Positions 1 to 8,836 are shown, counted from the stretch's first letter. The stretch is DNA of 51,933 bases from Fredinandcohnia onubensis (GCF_002734285.1 NZ_NSEA01000007.1:72065-123997), one strand, 5' to 3'. Numbers and translations: made by a program. The notes: generated from the letters alone by a model not told the origin.

Positions 1-215
1 GTTTCCGACTCACTCTATGTTTTTCCCCCTCATGTTGTCAGAATCACACCTGGTTTCTGACTCACTCTTTGCCTTTTCTGGTTCACGCTGTCAGAATCAA
101 CCTTGGTTTCCGACTCGCTCTCTTCTTTTTCCGCTCGTGCTGTCAGATTCACACCTGTTTTCTGACTCACTCCCTGCCTCCCCCCTTCATGCTGTCAGAA
201 TCACCTATGCCTAGA
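1..215. repeat. 52-bp tandem repeat, about four imperfect units
   Basis: Units begin at about 1, 53, 106 and 158, giving a period of 52-53 bp. Each junction carries an inverted repeat, best seen as GTCAGAA-N11-TTCTGAC near 37-61. The units differ at scattered positions, so this is an old array. The array is probably cut by the window edge. An open frame of 65 codons through it is only a by-product of the repeat and is not called as a gene. Confidence 0.8.
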
Positions 216-253
216 TTCGCTTCTGGCCATACTTAATCGATTTTTCCGAATAC

Positions 254-288
254 AAAAAAGACCTGTTCGCATCTGAACAGGTCTTTTT
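254..288 (-). terminator. Terminator of the TraB-family gene
   Basis: Perfect stem GACCTGTTC / GAACAGGTC with A-rich and T-rich flanks, just downstream of the minus-strand stop at 292. The symmetric A/T flanks would allow it to work in both directions. Confidence 0.85.
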
Positions 289-291
289 GTA

Positions 292-1458
292 TCATAAATT
301 TTTTATAAACAATCTCACAACATCTGCGCCACCGATAAATAAGCCGAGAGATGTACCTAAGTTACACAAAACAATAATTAATAAAATTCGTGTTACTTTG
401 TTATGCCAGAAGCCCTTTACACTATAGACATCTGTTGAAAGTGTTTCAAAGTCCTTCACGCTTGGACGGCGTAGAAAAGCTTGGACAAAGCCCGCGATCC
501 ATCCTGCAGCAATTAAGGGATGCATGACCCCGATTGGTGCTGCAAAAAATGCGGTCACAATTGTAAGAGGATGTCCTAAAGCAATTGCTGCACCAATAGC
601 TGAAAAAGAGCCCGTCCACAAGACTAAACTTATGGTTTGCTGCATGCCTGCTTCTGGGTTAGCAATAAAGGTATAGGCAATGATGGCCACGATTAAAATT
701 GGAATCGCCCAACCGATAATTTTAGGCGCCTTTGATTTAGGCGGCAACTGCGTAAGCTTCTTCAAATCATGTTCTTTTTTAATTTCTTCCTTGATTCCAG
801 GTACGTGTGCTGCCCCAAGTACGGCTACTACTTTTTCTCCTGGAGCATGTTTGATCTTCTGTGCCAAATACTGATCACGCTCATCAATGAGTGGCGTTTT
901 TAATTTTGGAAAGCTCGTCGAAAATTCGGTTAGCATTGAATTCAGCATATCCTTGGATTTCATCTTTTCTAGTTCTTCCTCAGTAATCGTTTCGTTGCTG
1001 AAAATACTATAAATAATGGACATTAATAATTTCATTTTCCCTGTGAATCCGACTGAATTCCAAATACGTGAGAATGTTATTTGAATGTTCCGGTCTGCTA
1101 AAACTAATTCGGCCCCTACTTCTTTTGCGGACTCGATTCCTTGCATCATTTCTTGTCCGGCATTGATTCCAAATTGGCTAGCCATTCGCTTTTGGAAAGA
1201 GGAAATCGCTAGGTTCATGAGGAGCAAAGTGGCTTTCTTTTCTTTAATTACCTTGAAGATGTCCATTTCCTTCCACTTGTTACCTTCCATCATGGAGTGA
1301 TATCTTTGTTCATCTAGCTCAATACAAACCGAATCAGGCTTTTCTGCTTCAATGACTTCCTTAACCTGTTCAGCGCTATGCTTTGAAACGTGAGCTGTGC
1401 CGATTAATATGTATTCTTTACCATCTAATTCGATCCTCGTAATATTTTCTTCAGACAT
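292..1458 (-). CDS. TraB/GumN-family membrane protein
   Basis: A 388-residue TraB-domain protein. The N-terminal part holds the family's GTAHVS motif at residues 20-25, a second conserved GAAHVPG motif near residue 216, and several conserved Glu/Asp residues (CIELDEQRY). These resemble the TIKI/TraB peptidase-like fold. Roughly residues 245-388 contain four hydrophobic membrane segments. In enterococci TraB reduces pheromone activity. In bacilli the role is unknown, and a membrane-bound peptidase-like activity is an inference. The ATG is preceded by GGAAGG at good spacing. It is a single-gene unit with its own terminator. Family assignment is firm, function is not. Confidence 0.85.
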   Translation of the reverse strand: MSEENITRIELDGKEYILIGTAHVSKHSAEQVKEVIEAEKPDSVCIELDEQRYHSMMEGNKWKEMDIFKVIKEKKATLLLMNLAISSFQKRMASQFGINAGQEMMQGIESAKEVGAELVLADRNIQITFSRIWNSVGFTGKMKLLMSIIYSIFSNETITEEELEKMKSKDMLNSMLTEFSTSFPKLKTPLIDERDQYLAQKIKHAPGEKVVAVLGAAHVPGIKEEIKKEHDLKKLTQLPPKSKAPKIIGWAIPILIVAIIAYTFIANPEAGMQQTISLVLWTGSFSAIGAAIALGHPLTIVTAFFAAPIGVMHPLIAAGWIAGFVQAFLRRPSVKDFETLSTDVYSVKGFWHNKVTRILLIIVLCNLGTSLGLFIGGADVVRLFIKNL

Positions 1459-1556
1459 AGTAGACCTTCCTTATAAATGCTCAATTTGTGTATAGATTTA
1501 ATTTTAAACTAGAATGACTTAGATTTAAATTCTTTTTACTAAATATATTGAAACAT

Positions 1557-1600
1557 AAAAATAGACCGATACCCTATAAAGGTTAACGGTCCATTTTTAT
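1557..1600 (-). terminator. Terminator of the alanine symporter gene
   Basis: Imperfect hairpin with GACCG / CGGTC arms and an inner CC/GG pair. It is flanked by AAAAATA and ATTTTTAT and lies just after the stop at 1603. Confidence 0.7.
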
Positions 1601-1602
1601 CT

Positions 1603-3099
1603 TTATCCTGGGAATGACTTATCGTTATCTGCTAACGAGCCTGAAAGATTATCTTCATGCTTGTAATCATTCACCCAATAGTCGGCATTCTTAATTCCAA
1701 GCTTAACTGGATCAAAGACTGGATCTAGTCCCGCCTTACGTTGCTTCTCGTAGTCCTTCAATGTGACCAAGGCAGGTTTGGCCAATATGAGAATGGCGAT
1801 AACATTCAGCCAAACCATTAAACCTAAGCCAATATCACCGAATGCCCAAGCAAGCTTCGCCTCATTCACAGTTCCATATGTCATTGATCCTAATAAGACA
1901 ATTTTTAAAATAAACATCGCTACCTTACTATCCCTACCCCTTATTAAATAAGCGATATTTGTTTCTGCCATATAGTAGTATGCCATAATCGTTGTAAAGG
2001 CAAAGAAGAATAGTGCAACCGCTGTAAATCCAGCACCAAATCCAGGAAGTGCAGTTTCAACGGCAGCCTGTGTAAATGCTGGCCCTGCTTCAACCGTTTC
2101 TCCTAAATTATTTACAATAAATGTTTTATCTTCCGCCTGTACATTATACATTCCTGTAAATAAAATCATAAATGCTGTTGCTGAACAAACCAATAAGGTA
2201 TCAATGTAGACAGCAGAGGCTTGAACCAATCCTTGTTTAGCAGGGTGAGATACTTCCGCAGCAGCTGCAGCGTGTGGTCCTGTACCTTGACCAGCTTCAT
2301 TTGAGTAAATACCACGTTTTACTCCCCAAGCAATAGCCATCCCAATAATTCCGCCAAATGCCTGCTCTGCTCCAAAAGCACTCTTAAAAATTAAAGCAAT
2401 TACAGCTGGCAACTGGCCAATATTTATAATCATGATAATAATTGCCATAATAATATAACCGATAGCCATAAATGGCACCACATACTGTGCAACGTTTGCT
2501 ATCCTCTTAATACCACCAAAAATAATGGCACCAATTAACACAACCAAGATAGCTGCAGTTACCCATTTATTAATTCCAAATGCATTGTCCAATCCAGCAG
2601 CAATCGAATTCGATTGGATTCCTGGCATTAGAAATGCCATTGCGAGAAGGGCTGCAAGAGCAAAGATAATTCCATACCATTTCCAGCCGATTCCTTTTTC
2701 TATGTAATAAGCTGGCCCACCACGATATTGACCGTCTTGCTTTTCTTTGTAGATCTGCGCTAATGTCGATTCAATGAATGAGGTTGCTGCCCCAATAAAG
2801 GCAATGGCCCACATCCAGAAAACGGCACCCGGTCCACCAAATGCAATAGCGGTAGCTGTTCCAGCGATGTTACCTGTTCCAACACGCCCTGATAAAGAAA
2901 CAGCCAATGCTTGGAAGGATGAAACTCCTGCATCAGAGCTTTTCCCTTTGAACATTAGGGATGTCATATCTTTGATGTGCCTTACCTGTAAAAAGCGAGT
3001 TAAAATTGAAAATAAAAGTCCTACACCAAGCATTCCATAAATCATCACCGGGCTCCAAAGGATACCATTCAACCAATCTGCAAAAGCCTGCACATACAT
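1603..3099 (-). CDS. Sodium:alanine (or glycine) symporter, AGCS family
   Basis: A 498-residue, strongly hydrophobic transporter of the alanine/glycine:cation symporter family (AlsT-like). Family signatures are visible: GRVGTGNIAGTATAIAFGG near residue 71 and the highly conserved GIYSNEAGQGTGPHAAAAAEV near residue 270. Expected role is Na+-coupled uptake of alanine, glycine or a related small amino acid across the cytoplasmic membrane. The C-terminal tail (about 50 residues) is hydrophilic and cytosolic. Monocistronic, with a sigma-A promoter upstream and its own terminator. The exact substrate cannot be read from sequence; some family members import glutamine. Confidence 0.92.
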   Translation of the reverse strand: MYVQAFADWLNGILWSPVMIYGMLGVGLLFSILTRFLQVRHIKDMTSLMFKGKSSDAGVSSFQALAVSLSGRVGTGNIAGTATAIAFGGPGAVFWMWAIAFIGAATSFIESTLAQIYKEKQDGQYRGGPAYYIEKGIGWKWYGIIFALAALLAMAFLMPGIQSNSIAAGLDNAFGINKWVTAAILVVLIGAIIFGGIKRIANVAQYVVPFMAIGYIIMAIIIMIINIGQLPAVIALIFKSAFGAEQAFGGIIGMAIAWGVKRGIYSNEAGQGTGPHAAAAAEVSHPAKQGLVQASAVYIDTLLVCSATAFMILFTGMYNVQAEDKTFIVNNLGETVEAGPAFTQAAVETALPGFGAGFTAVALFFFAFTTIMAYYYMAETNIAYLIRGRDSKVAMFILKIVLLGSMTYGTVNEAKLAWAFGDIGLGLMVWLNVIAILILAKPALVTLKDYEKQRKAGLDPVFDPVKLGIKNADYWVNDYKHEDNLSGSLADNDKSFPG

Positions 3100-3136
3100 T
3101 CCCCCTTCTTCATTTAGAAAATTCTATATATTAGGA

Positions 3137-3180
3137 ATTATAATTCATATGTATAGACAACTCAATATTATTGTTGTATA
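3137..3180 (-). promoter_or_regulatory. Promoter of the alanine symporter with overlapping inverted repeat
   Basis: On the minus strand, -35 TTGAGT (3160-3165), a 17-bp spacer and -10 TATAAT (3137-3142). An inverted repeat GTATAGACAAC-N11-GTTGTATAAC (about 3151-3182) overlaps the -35, as a repressor site would. No regulator for it is encoded nearby. Confidence 0.6.
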
Positions 3181-3209
3181 ACAGTAAAAATTCGTTCATT
3201 TTTAAATCA

Positions 3210-3250
3210 TGATATACATCACAGTCTGACTTTTATTCCTACATTATAAT
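3210..3250 (+). promoter_or_regulatory. Promoter of cupin gene with FNR/CRP-like site
   Basis: A perfect -10 TATAAT lies at 3245-3250, but no good -35 is present. The palindrome TGAT-ATAC-ATCA at 3210-3221 is centred about 41.5 bp upstream of the expected start point, the standard class II activator position. Recognition by an FNR/CRP-family activator is an inference. Confidence 0.45.
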
Positions 3251-3291
3251 GGGTATAGATAATCTAAAAAACATATTAAGGAGCGATCCAA

Positions 3292-3633
3292 ATGAAAAAA
3301 GAAATGCTCAATCATTTTATAGAATATAATGAGGAAAGACTAACAAAGCGTGTCATCTTTAAAGAGGGTGGCAGTACCGTCTTTATGTTAAATTTCATGC
3401 CAAATCAAGCACTACCACCCCACAAGCATCCAGAGTCTAATGTATATCTACTAGTTCTTTCAGGTGAAGGTACTTTTACAATTGATGAGCAAGACGTTAA
3501 AGTGAAAAAGAACGATGTAATCGTTTGTAATGGAGAAGAAAACTTAAGCTTTGTAAATGATGGTTCAGAAAATGTAAGTTTATATGTCACACTTACAAAA
3601 ATCCCTGATGAGAGATACGCACAGAATGTGTAA
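3292..3633 (+). CDS. Small single-domain cupin protein
   Basis: A 113-residue cupin_2 protein. The first cupin motif is present as PPHKHPESN (H44, H46, E48 as likely metal ligands), followed by the G-E-G turn of LVLSGEGTF. A second, degenerate motif lies near residues 75-95. Preceded by AAGGAG at good spacing. Such small cupins act as metal-dependent enzymes or as ligand sensors, and the substrate cannot be predicted here. It stands alone, convergent with the NatB-like gene and sharing a terminator with it. The upstream FNR-like site hints at control by oxygen or redox state. Confidence 0.8.
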   Translation: MKKEMLNHFIEYNEERLTKRVIFKEGGSTVFMLNFMPNQALPPHKHPESNVYLLVLSGEGTFTIDEQDVKVKKNDVIVCNGEENLSFVNDGSENVSLYVTLTKIPDERYAQNV

Positions 3634-3675
3634 AAAAACTGCCGGCCCCTAATATAAAGGGTTGGCAGTTTATTA
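3634..3675. terminator. Shared bidirectional terminator (cupin / NatB-like gene)
   Basis: Stem AAACTGCC...GGCAGTTT with inner CC/GG pairing, and A and T runs at both ends. It sits between convergent stops at 3633 and 3676. Confidence 0.75.
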
Positions 3676-4833
3676 TTAGTTCATTACCCATTTATCTTTC
3701 ATAAACAAGATACGGCCAATCACAAAGAAGATAATCATACAAGCAATGTTGCTACCGAAAGCAAGTAGAATATGTTCATAGTCAATGATTCCGAACATTA
3801 ATTCTTTTAATAAAGTAAACAAATTCATAATTGGCACAGCGAAGTGATAAGTCGTAAGTTCATTCACTCCTACCCCTACTATAATCATTGCTGGGAACAT
3901 GGCAATCATCATTACAGGGCTACTATAGCTTCCTGCTTCCTTAATCGTCTTCGCGACTATACTTGTAGTCATGATTAATGACGCGGTGAATGCTGCGTAG
4001 ATAACTGAAAGTAAAATTCCGATTCCAATTATTAATAAGGCGTCATCTCCAAATGATACAGCATTTTTGAGATTTTCAGTTAACAAACTAATCTCCAATG
4101 CAACTACAGCCAATGTAATAATGCCGATTACCGACCCAATTGTTGCAATCGTTAGCCATTTTGCAAGTAGCAAGGTAGATCGTTTAACAGGTGTCATTAA
4201 CAGAGCTTCCATCGTTTTCTTTTCTTTTTCACCCGCAAATAAATCGGCTGCAGAAGGGCCTGAACCAACTCCGATTGCAATTGATAAGATTAATGGAATT
4301 AAAAATGCAAGCATATCAACGTTTGGATCCTCATTTGTCATTTCTTCTTGTGTAATCGTAAATGGTTGCATGATAGAAGGATCGATTCCGCCTGCCTGAA
4401 GGTTTCCGACAACCACTGTTTTCTCAAAAACTGTTAAGGCATTTAAGATAATTGCATTTAATTGAGTAGACTTTTGACTAAATGAATCCCCAACTAAAGT
4501 GACCGAAGCTTCTTCTCCATTTTGTGTCGCCTCAATGAAATTTGGTGTTAATTCCAATCCGACTTGTGCATCTCCGTCCTGAATGGATTGCTCCAAGTTG
4601 GGCGATTCAATAAGCTCAATATTCTCTACTCCTGAAAGTATCCTTTCTGCTTCGATCATGGAAGATTCTTCAACTGCAAGCTGGAATGTATCACCTTCGC
4701 CATCTGAAATCATATTTTCATAGAAAAACGTCATTCCAGACATCATGATAATTGGTAATAAAACTGTAAGTATTAATGTTCGACGATCGCGAAAGCAATC
4801 TTTTAATTCTTTCAAATATATTTTACGAAGCAT
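3676..4833 (-). CDS. natB: ABC-2 type permease, NatB-like Na+ exporter subunit
   Basis: About 385 residues, close to B. subtilis NatB (386). There is an N-terminal membrane segment, a large extracytoplasmic loop (about residues 45-165), then five or more membrane helices, with the cytosolic EKEKKTMEALLMTPV stretch typical of the ABC-2/NatB family. Expected to form a Na+ extruding transporter with the ATPase encoded directly upstream. The ATG at 4833 is preferred over an upstream TTG because GGGGGAA lies 8 bases before it. This start overlaps the ATPase gene by 11 bp, which implies translational coupling. Neighbouring LytTR regulator genes strengthen the NatAB assignment. Confidence 0.82.
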   Translation of the reverse strand: MLRKIYLKELKDCFRDRRTLILTVLLPIIMMSGMTFFYENMISDGEGDTFQLAVEESSMIEAERILSGVENIELIESPNLEQSIQDGDAQVGLELTPNFIEATQNGEEASVTLVGDSFSQKSTQLNAIILNALTVFEKTVVVGNLQAGGIDPSIMQPFTITQEEMTNEDPNVDMLAFLIPLILSIAIGVGSGPSAADLFAGEKEKKTMEALLMTPVKRSTLLLAKWLTIATIGSVIGIITLAVVALEISLLTENLKNAVSFGDDALLIIGIGILLSVIYAAFTASLIMTTSIVAKTIKEAGSYSSPVMMIAMFPAMIIVGVGVNELTTYHFAVPIMNLFTLLKELMFGIIDYEHILLAFGSNIACMIIFFVIGRILFMKDKWVMN

Positions 4834-5575
4834 ATGTTTCGTTCCCCCTAACAAGTTTACTCATGAAAATATAATTCAAATCCTGACTTCCTTCTGATTT
4901 ATAAAGATCATCTAAATCACCATGATAGACGAGTTCTCCCTTATGCATCATTGCGACTGAATCACAAAGCATGGAAACTTCCTCCATAATATGGCTAGAG
5001 AAAATAATTGTCTTACCATCACGTTTTAACTGATGAACAAGCTGTCTGAATACATTTGATGACGTAATATCTAATCCGGTCGTTGGCTCATCAAAGAGGA
5101 TGATGTCTGGATTATGAATGAGTGTTCTTGCAATTGCTACCTTCTGTCTCATCCCTTTTGAGAACCCACTTACCTTACGATTCAAGTAATCTCGCATACC
5201 AAACATCCGCGCTAATTCATCAATCCTTATCTTCGTTTCATGCTTGCTTAATCCATATAGTGCTGCGAAATATTCGAGATTTTCACGTGCTGTGAGGCGA
5301 TCATACAACCCGGTTTCGCCACCAAATAATACTCCGATTCTCTTTTTCACTTCTTCGGGATTTTTTTGAGTATCATAGCCTGCCACTTTAACATTCCCAT
5401 CCGTCGGAGTTAGTAAAGTCGCAATGGTTCGTAGAAGAGTTGTTTTTCCCGCACCATTTTCCCCTAGCAATCCAACAACTTGCCCTCTTTCAACAGTAAA
5501 TTTCACATGCTTTAATGCCGTTATAGAAGTCTTTTTATCTTTAAATCTTTTTGTCACTTCATTAATTTCAATCAT
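4823..5575 (-). CDS. natA: ABC transporter ATPase, NatA-like
   Basis: About 250 residues with Walker A GENGAGKTT, ABC signature VSGFSKGMRQKVAIAR, Walker B ILFDEPTTGLD and the switch His in FSSHIMEE. Energises the NatB-like permease encoded downstream. In B. subtilis NatAB exports Na+ in exchange for ATP hydrolysis and is induced by ionophores and ethanol through NatKR. The ATG at 5575 is favoured: GAGGTGG sits just upstream, while the in-frame GTG at 5584 would overlap that ribosome binding site. Transcription is divergent from the natR-like gene across a LytTR-type operator. Confidence 0.85.
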   Translation of the reverse strand: MIEINEVTKRFKDKKTSITALKHVKFTVERGQVVGLLGENGAGKTTLLRTIATLLTPTDGNVKVAGYDTQKNPEEVKKRIGVLFGGETGLYDRLTARENLEYFAALYGLSKHETKIRIDELARMFGMRDYLNRKVSGFSKGMRQKVAIARTLIHNPDIILFDEPTTGLDITSSNVFRQLVHQLKRDGKTIIFSSHIMEEVSMLCDSVAMMHKGELVYHGDLDDLYKSEGSQDLNYIFMSKLVRGNETYAS

Positions 5576-5606
5576 TTTTTCCACCTCGTCTTGTTCTTAT
5601 GTCTAT

Positions 5607-5671
5607 ATCATAGCCATCCTTTTTGAGAAAATCTCTAGTTATGTCGCGAATGTTCCTTTTTTTGTCGCGAA
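5607..5671 (-). promoter_or_regulatory. LytTR direct-repeat operator and natAB promoter
   Basis: Two 9-bp direct repeats, TGTCGCGAA at 5642-5650 and 5663-5671, separated by 12 bp. Their starts are 21 bp apart, two helix turns, the arrangement bound by LytTR response regulators. On the minus strand a -10 TATGAT (5607-5612) follows, with no recognisable -35 at the 17-bp position, as expected of an activator-dependent promoter. On the plus strand a weak -10 TAAAAT lies at 5698-5703, so the same site could also affect natR. Confidence 0.75.
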
Positions 5672-5758
5672 AAGGTCAAATTTTCCTATAAAGGTGTTAA
5701 AATAGAAAGATACTATATTTGGAAATTATCATTTGAATGTTGGTTATGTGAGGTAGAT

Positions 5759-6463
5759 TTGAAAATGAAGGTTGGTCTTGTAGATGATCGTTTGATTGAT
5801 TTGGATAAATTAAAAGCAATTGTAAGTGGCATTCCAGATATTGAGGTTATCTTCTCTACATTATCCGCAGAGGAAGCCTATGAACAAATCAAAAAAGAGG
5901 AAATCGATTTGTTGATTGCTGACATTGAGATGCCAAATTTATCAGGCTATGAACTTGCCGATATTATTCATACGCATGCACTGAATATTTCGGTGATTTT
6001 TGTAACGGGAAATAGTGGCTATGCTGTTCATGCATTTGAACTAAATGTTCATGATTATATAATGAAGCCCTATCCGAAGGAACGTTTAGTAAAATCAATA
6101 GAACGTTTACTCGAAAAAACAAAATCGGCTGAAATTCATGGAAGACTTTATTTAAAACAAAAAAATGAAATACATATTCTCCAAAAAAAGGAGATTATTT
6201 TTATTGAACGTTCTGGGCGTTCGACAACCATTTATACAAAATCAGGACCGATAAAAACCTATCAAACTCTGGGTGAGCTAGAGGGAGAATTACGAGAAAG
6301 AGACTTCATTCGGTCACACCGATCGTTTATCATCAATATTCACTATGTAAAAAACTTTTCGCTTTATGCGAAGAACTCCTATATTGTCACTTTCGAAGGC
6401 ATTGAAGAACAGGCAATGATTACAAAAGAAAAAGTAGACTTTTTACAACAAAATTATTTTTAA
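5759..6463 (+). CDS. natR: LytTR-family response regulator, NatR-like
   Basis: A 234-residue regulator with an N-terminal receiver domain (acidic pair D9-D10, phospho-acceptor D55 in LLIADIEMP, conserved T/K in FVTGN and IMKPYP) and a C-terminal LytTR DNA-binding domain (IFIERSGRSTTIYT, FIRSHRSFIIN). Paired with the histidine kinase immediately downstream (13-bp gap). Predicted to activate the divergent natAB genes through the direct repeat between them. The start is either TTG at 5759 or ATG at 5765; GAGGT lies just upstream of both. Gene order differs from the collinear B. subtilis natKRAB. Confidence 0.85.
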   Translation: MKMKVGLVDDRLIDLDKLKAIVSGIPDIEVIFSTLSAEEAYEQIKKEEIDLLIADIEMPNLSGYELADIIHTHALNISVIFVTGNSGYAVHAFELNVHDYIMKPYPKERLVKSIERLLEKTKSAEIHGRLYLKQKNEIHILQKKEIIFIERSGRSTTIYTKSGPIKTYQTLGELEGELRERDFIRSHRSFIINIHYVKNFSLYAKNSYIVTFEGIEEQAMITKEKVDFLQQNYF

Positions 6464-6476
6464 GGTGGCGTAATGC

Positions 6477-7262
6477 TTGATAATGCTTTATTGGGGAATG
6501 ATCGTGGTATTGGGGATTTTATGCCTTTATGCATGTTTATCACGACTTTCAATTTCAAGAAAAATGAATACTCTATTAGAAGAGGCCAAACATTTTGATG
6601 AACAGCGCGCTCAATTCAATGAAACCTTCCGAGTCGTTCGAAGTGAACGGCATGACTTTTTAAAGCATGTTTCCGCCATTCACTTTATGCTTGAAAATGG
6701 AAAAAATGAGGAAGCAAAACACTATTTGGATGAGTTGGTTGAGAGCTATAAAGAAACAAATCTTTCGATAAAAGGCGAACGTGGTGTGGTGGCAGGTATT
6801 CTCCATCAAATGTATCGCAAAGCGAGGGCACTTGATATTGCAATTGTGTATGATTTTGATTTGCCGCTTTCGTCCTTACCTTTGTCAGACCAGCAAATTG
6901 TTACCTTAATTGGAAATCTCTTATCAAATAGTATTGACGCGTGTGAAGAATGGCAAGATAAGCATAAAAGCCAGGCCTTCCTTACCTTGCAATTTTACAA
7001 ACGAAGTGGATTGTACATTTTAACATGTAAAAATAGTACTCTTCAAATTCCAGCGTCCATCTTGGATCAATTGTTTGAAACCTTTGGAAAAACGACTAAA
7101 GGTGATGGTCACGAAGGACTTGGCACAAAGTTAATTCATAATGTTGTCTATGAAGCAAATGGATTTTTGGACTTTGTATGTAAAGACGAGGAATTCAACG
7201 TCAAAATTAAAATACCTGCAATAAGAGGAAAGCAAAAAGGAGAAATCAATCCGATTGGATGA
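6477..7262 (+). CDS. natK: Sensor histidine kinase, NatK/LytS-type
   Basis: A 261-residue kinase with one N-terminal membrane helix (about residues 3-22). A short coiled region leads to the phospho-acceptor His in RSERHDFLKH (HPK10-type HD motif). A GHKL ATPase domain follows with N-box NLLSNSIDAC and G-box GLGTKLI. It has almost no extracellular part, so the signal is probably sensed in or at the membrane or inside the cell. The start TTG at 6477 has AAGGTGG 8 bases upstream; an ATG 6 bases later is possible. Its last codons form part of the terminator stem. Cognate to the LytTR regulator encoded just before it. Confidence 0.82.
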   Translation: MIMLYWGMIVVLGILCLYACLSRLSISRKMNTLLEEAKHFDEQRAQFNETFRVVRSERHDFLKHVSAIHFMLENGKNEEAKHYLDELVESYKETNLSIKGERGVVAGILHQMYRKARALDIAIVYDFDLPLSSLPLSDQQIVTLIGNLLSNSIDACEEWQDKHKSQAFLTLQFYKRSGLYILTCKNSTLQIPASILDQLFETFGKTTKGDGHEGLGTKLIHNVVYEANGFLDFVCKDEEFNVKIKIPAIRGKQKGEINPIG

Positions 7263-7276
7263 TTTCTCCTTTTTTT
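7234..7276. terminator. Shared terminator (natK / MFS exporter)
   Basis: Stem AAGGAGAAATCA / TGATTTCTCCTT with an A run before and a T run after. It includes the natK stop codon and serves both convergent genes. Confidence 0.85.
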
Positions 7277-8777
7277 AATTTTTCGCTAATGTAGGTTGAA
7301 CACCTTGCTTTGTTTTTTTCTTGCCTGTAATATCTTCTTCTTGTTTTGCTCGTTTCATAAAGAACGCAAGGATAAAAGCAAGGAAAATTAAGAAGGTTGA
7401 AACGAAAAATGTAAAATTAATTCCATCAAGCATAGCTTGTAATTGAATTTGTAGAGCTTGTGCCTCAGTAGGCTGCCCTTGAATATTGTTTAATAAATTC
7501 GCCGCCGATGATTCTTCTTTTAGTGACATCAGTGTAATTAAAAATCCGGTACCAATCGCTGCAGAAACTTGGTTCAATGTATTATTAACAGCTGTTCCGT
7601 GCGGGTATAAATTTCGCGGTAGCTGATTTAATCCATTTGTTGAAACTGGCATAAAGACCATTGACATACCAAACATTCGTACAGCATGTAGAACTAGAAG
7701 ATACATATAGGTAGTTTCAAATGTCAGCTGGCTGAAAAGATAAGTTGTGATAGTTGTGATACCCAACCCTAAGGTTGCCAAGATACGTCCACCAAATTTA
7801 TCAAATAAACGCCCATTAATTGGTGACATAAATGCATTCAATATTGCGCCAGGTAAAAGCAATAGTCCTGTATCCATAGGTGAAATACCTAAAATCGTTT
7901 GTAAATATATTGGAAGCAGTAAAAATCCTGAAAACATGGCCATGTTAACAACCATCGTAATCACAGAAGCTAATGTAAACATTGGATAACGATAGACCCC
8001 AAAATTAAGCATTGGGATGTCAAGCTTTGATTGACGTACAATAAACCAAGTTAACGAGATTATTCCAATAATTATGGTTCCATATACAAATGGACTTCCC
8101 CATCCCATGTTGCCAGCTGAGCTAAACCCATATAATAATCCACCAAATCCGATACTTGATAAAACTAAGGAGAAAAAGTCCAGTTTTAAGATTACTTTTT
8201 CCTTTTTATCCTTCAGCATGATAAAGCCAAGTATGAACACGATAGCTGCAATAGGCGTGATAAAGTGGAAAAGCATTCTCCAGTCATAATGTTCAATAAT
8301 CCAACCTGAAAGTGTAGGTCCAATAGCTGGCGCGAACATGAGAATTAATCCAAAGACCCCCATCGCTGTTCCCCTTTTTTCAACTGGGAAACTCACCAAC
8401 ATTACATTCATTAATAGCGGCATCATAATTGCCGAACCTGATGCTTGGATCATCCGACCTGCAAGCAGGATAGAAAATACATGAGCAGTACCCGAAAGTA
8501 TCGTACCGATTGTAAATAATCCCATTGCAACGATAAATAATCGGCGAACGGTATATTTTTCAATTAAAAAGGCTGTAGTCGGAATCAGTATTCCACTGAT
8601 TAGCATGAAGCCCGTGGTTAACCACTGTACTGTCGATGGGTCAACCTTTAATTCCGTCATAATAGAAGGTAACGCGACATTTAATAATGTATTATTTAAA
8701 AATGAAATAAAGGCACCAACCATCAATATTGCAAGAATACCGTATTGAGGACGTACTCGTTTTTCGGAAAAATCCAT
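7275..8777 (-). CDS. MFS multidrug exporter, DHA2 (14-TM, EmrB/QacA) family
   Basis: A 500-residue major facilitator with about 14 membrane segments. It has the DHA2 pattern: LNNTLLNVALPSI in TM1, motif A-like region after TM2 (EKYTVRRLF), and GPTLSGWIIEHYDWRMLF at motif C. The C-terminus is a short basic tail. Likely exports lipophilic drugs or metabolites with proton antiport. It is a single-gene unit. A 16-bp perfect palindrome at 8837-8852 upstream suggests repression by a TetR- or MarR-type protein encoded elsewhere. Substrate unknown. Confidence 0.88.
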   Translation of the reverse strand: MDFSEKRVRPQYGILAILMVGAFISFLNNTLLNVALPSIMTELKVDPSTVQWLTTGFMLISGILIPTTAFLIEKYTVRRLFIVAMGLFTIGTILSGTAHVFSILLAGRMIQASGSAIMMPLLMNVMLVSFPVEKRGTAMGVFGLILMFAPAIGPTLSGWIIEHYDWRMLFHFITPIAAIVFILGFIMLKDKKEKVILKLDFFSLVLSSIGFGGLLYGFSSAGNMGWGSPFVYGTIIIGIISLTWFIVRQSKLDIPMLNFGVYRYPMFTLASVITMVVNMAMFSGFLLLPIYLQTILGISPMDTGLLLLPGAILNAFMSPINGRLFDKFGGRILATLGLGITTITTYLFSQLTFETTYMYLLVLHAVRMFGMSMVFMPVSTNGLNQLPRNLYPHGTAVNNTLNQVSAAIGTGFLITLMSLKEESSAANLLNNIQGQPTEAQALQIQLQAMLDGINFTFFVSTFLIFLAFILAFFMKRAKQEEDITGKKKTKQGVQPTLAKN

Positions 8778-8836
8778 TAAACTCCCCCCACATTAGACAT
8801 TAAGTTCATAATTTTATACCATTGTTTTATTTAGCC

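Noticed and set aside
17-214. Open reading frame of 65 codons through the left-edge repeats
   Set aside because: It follows the tandem repeat, has no ribosome site and shows low-complexity composition.
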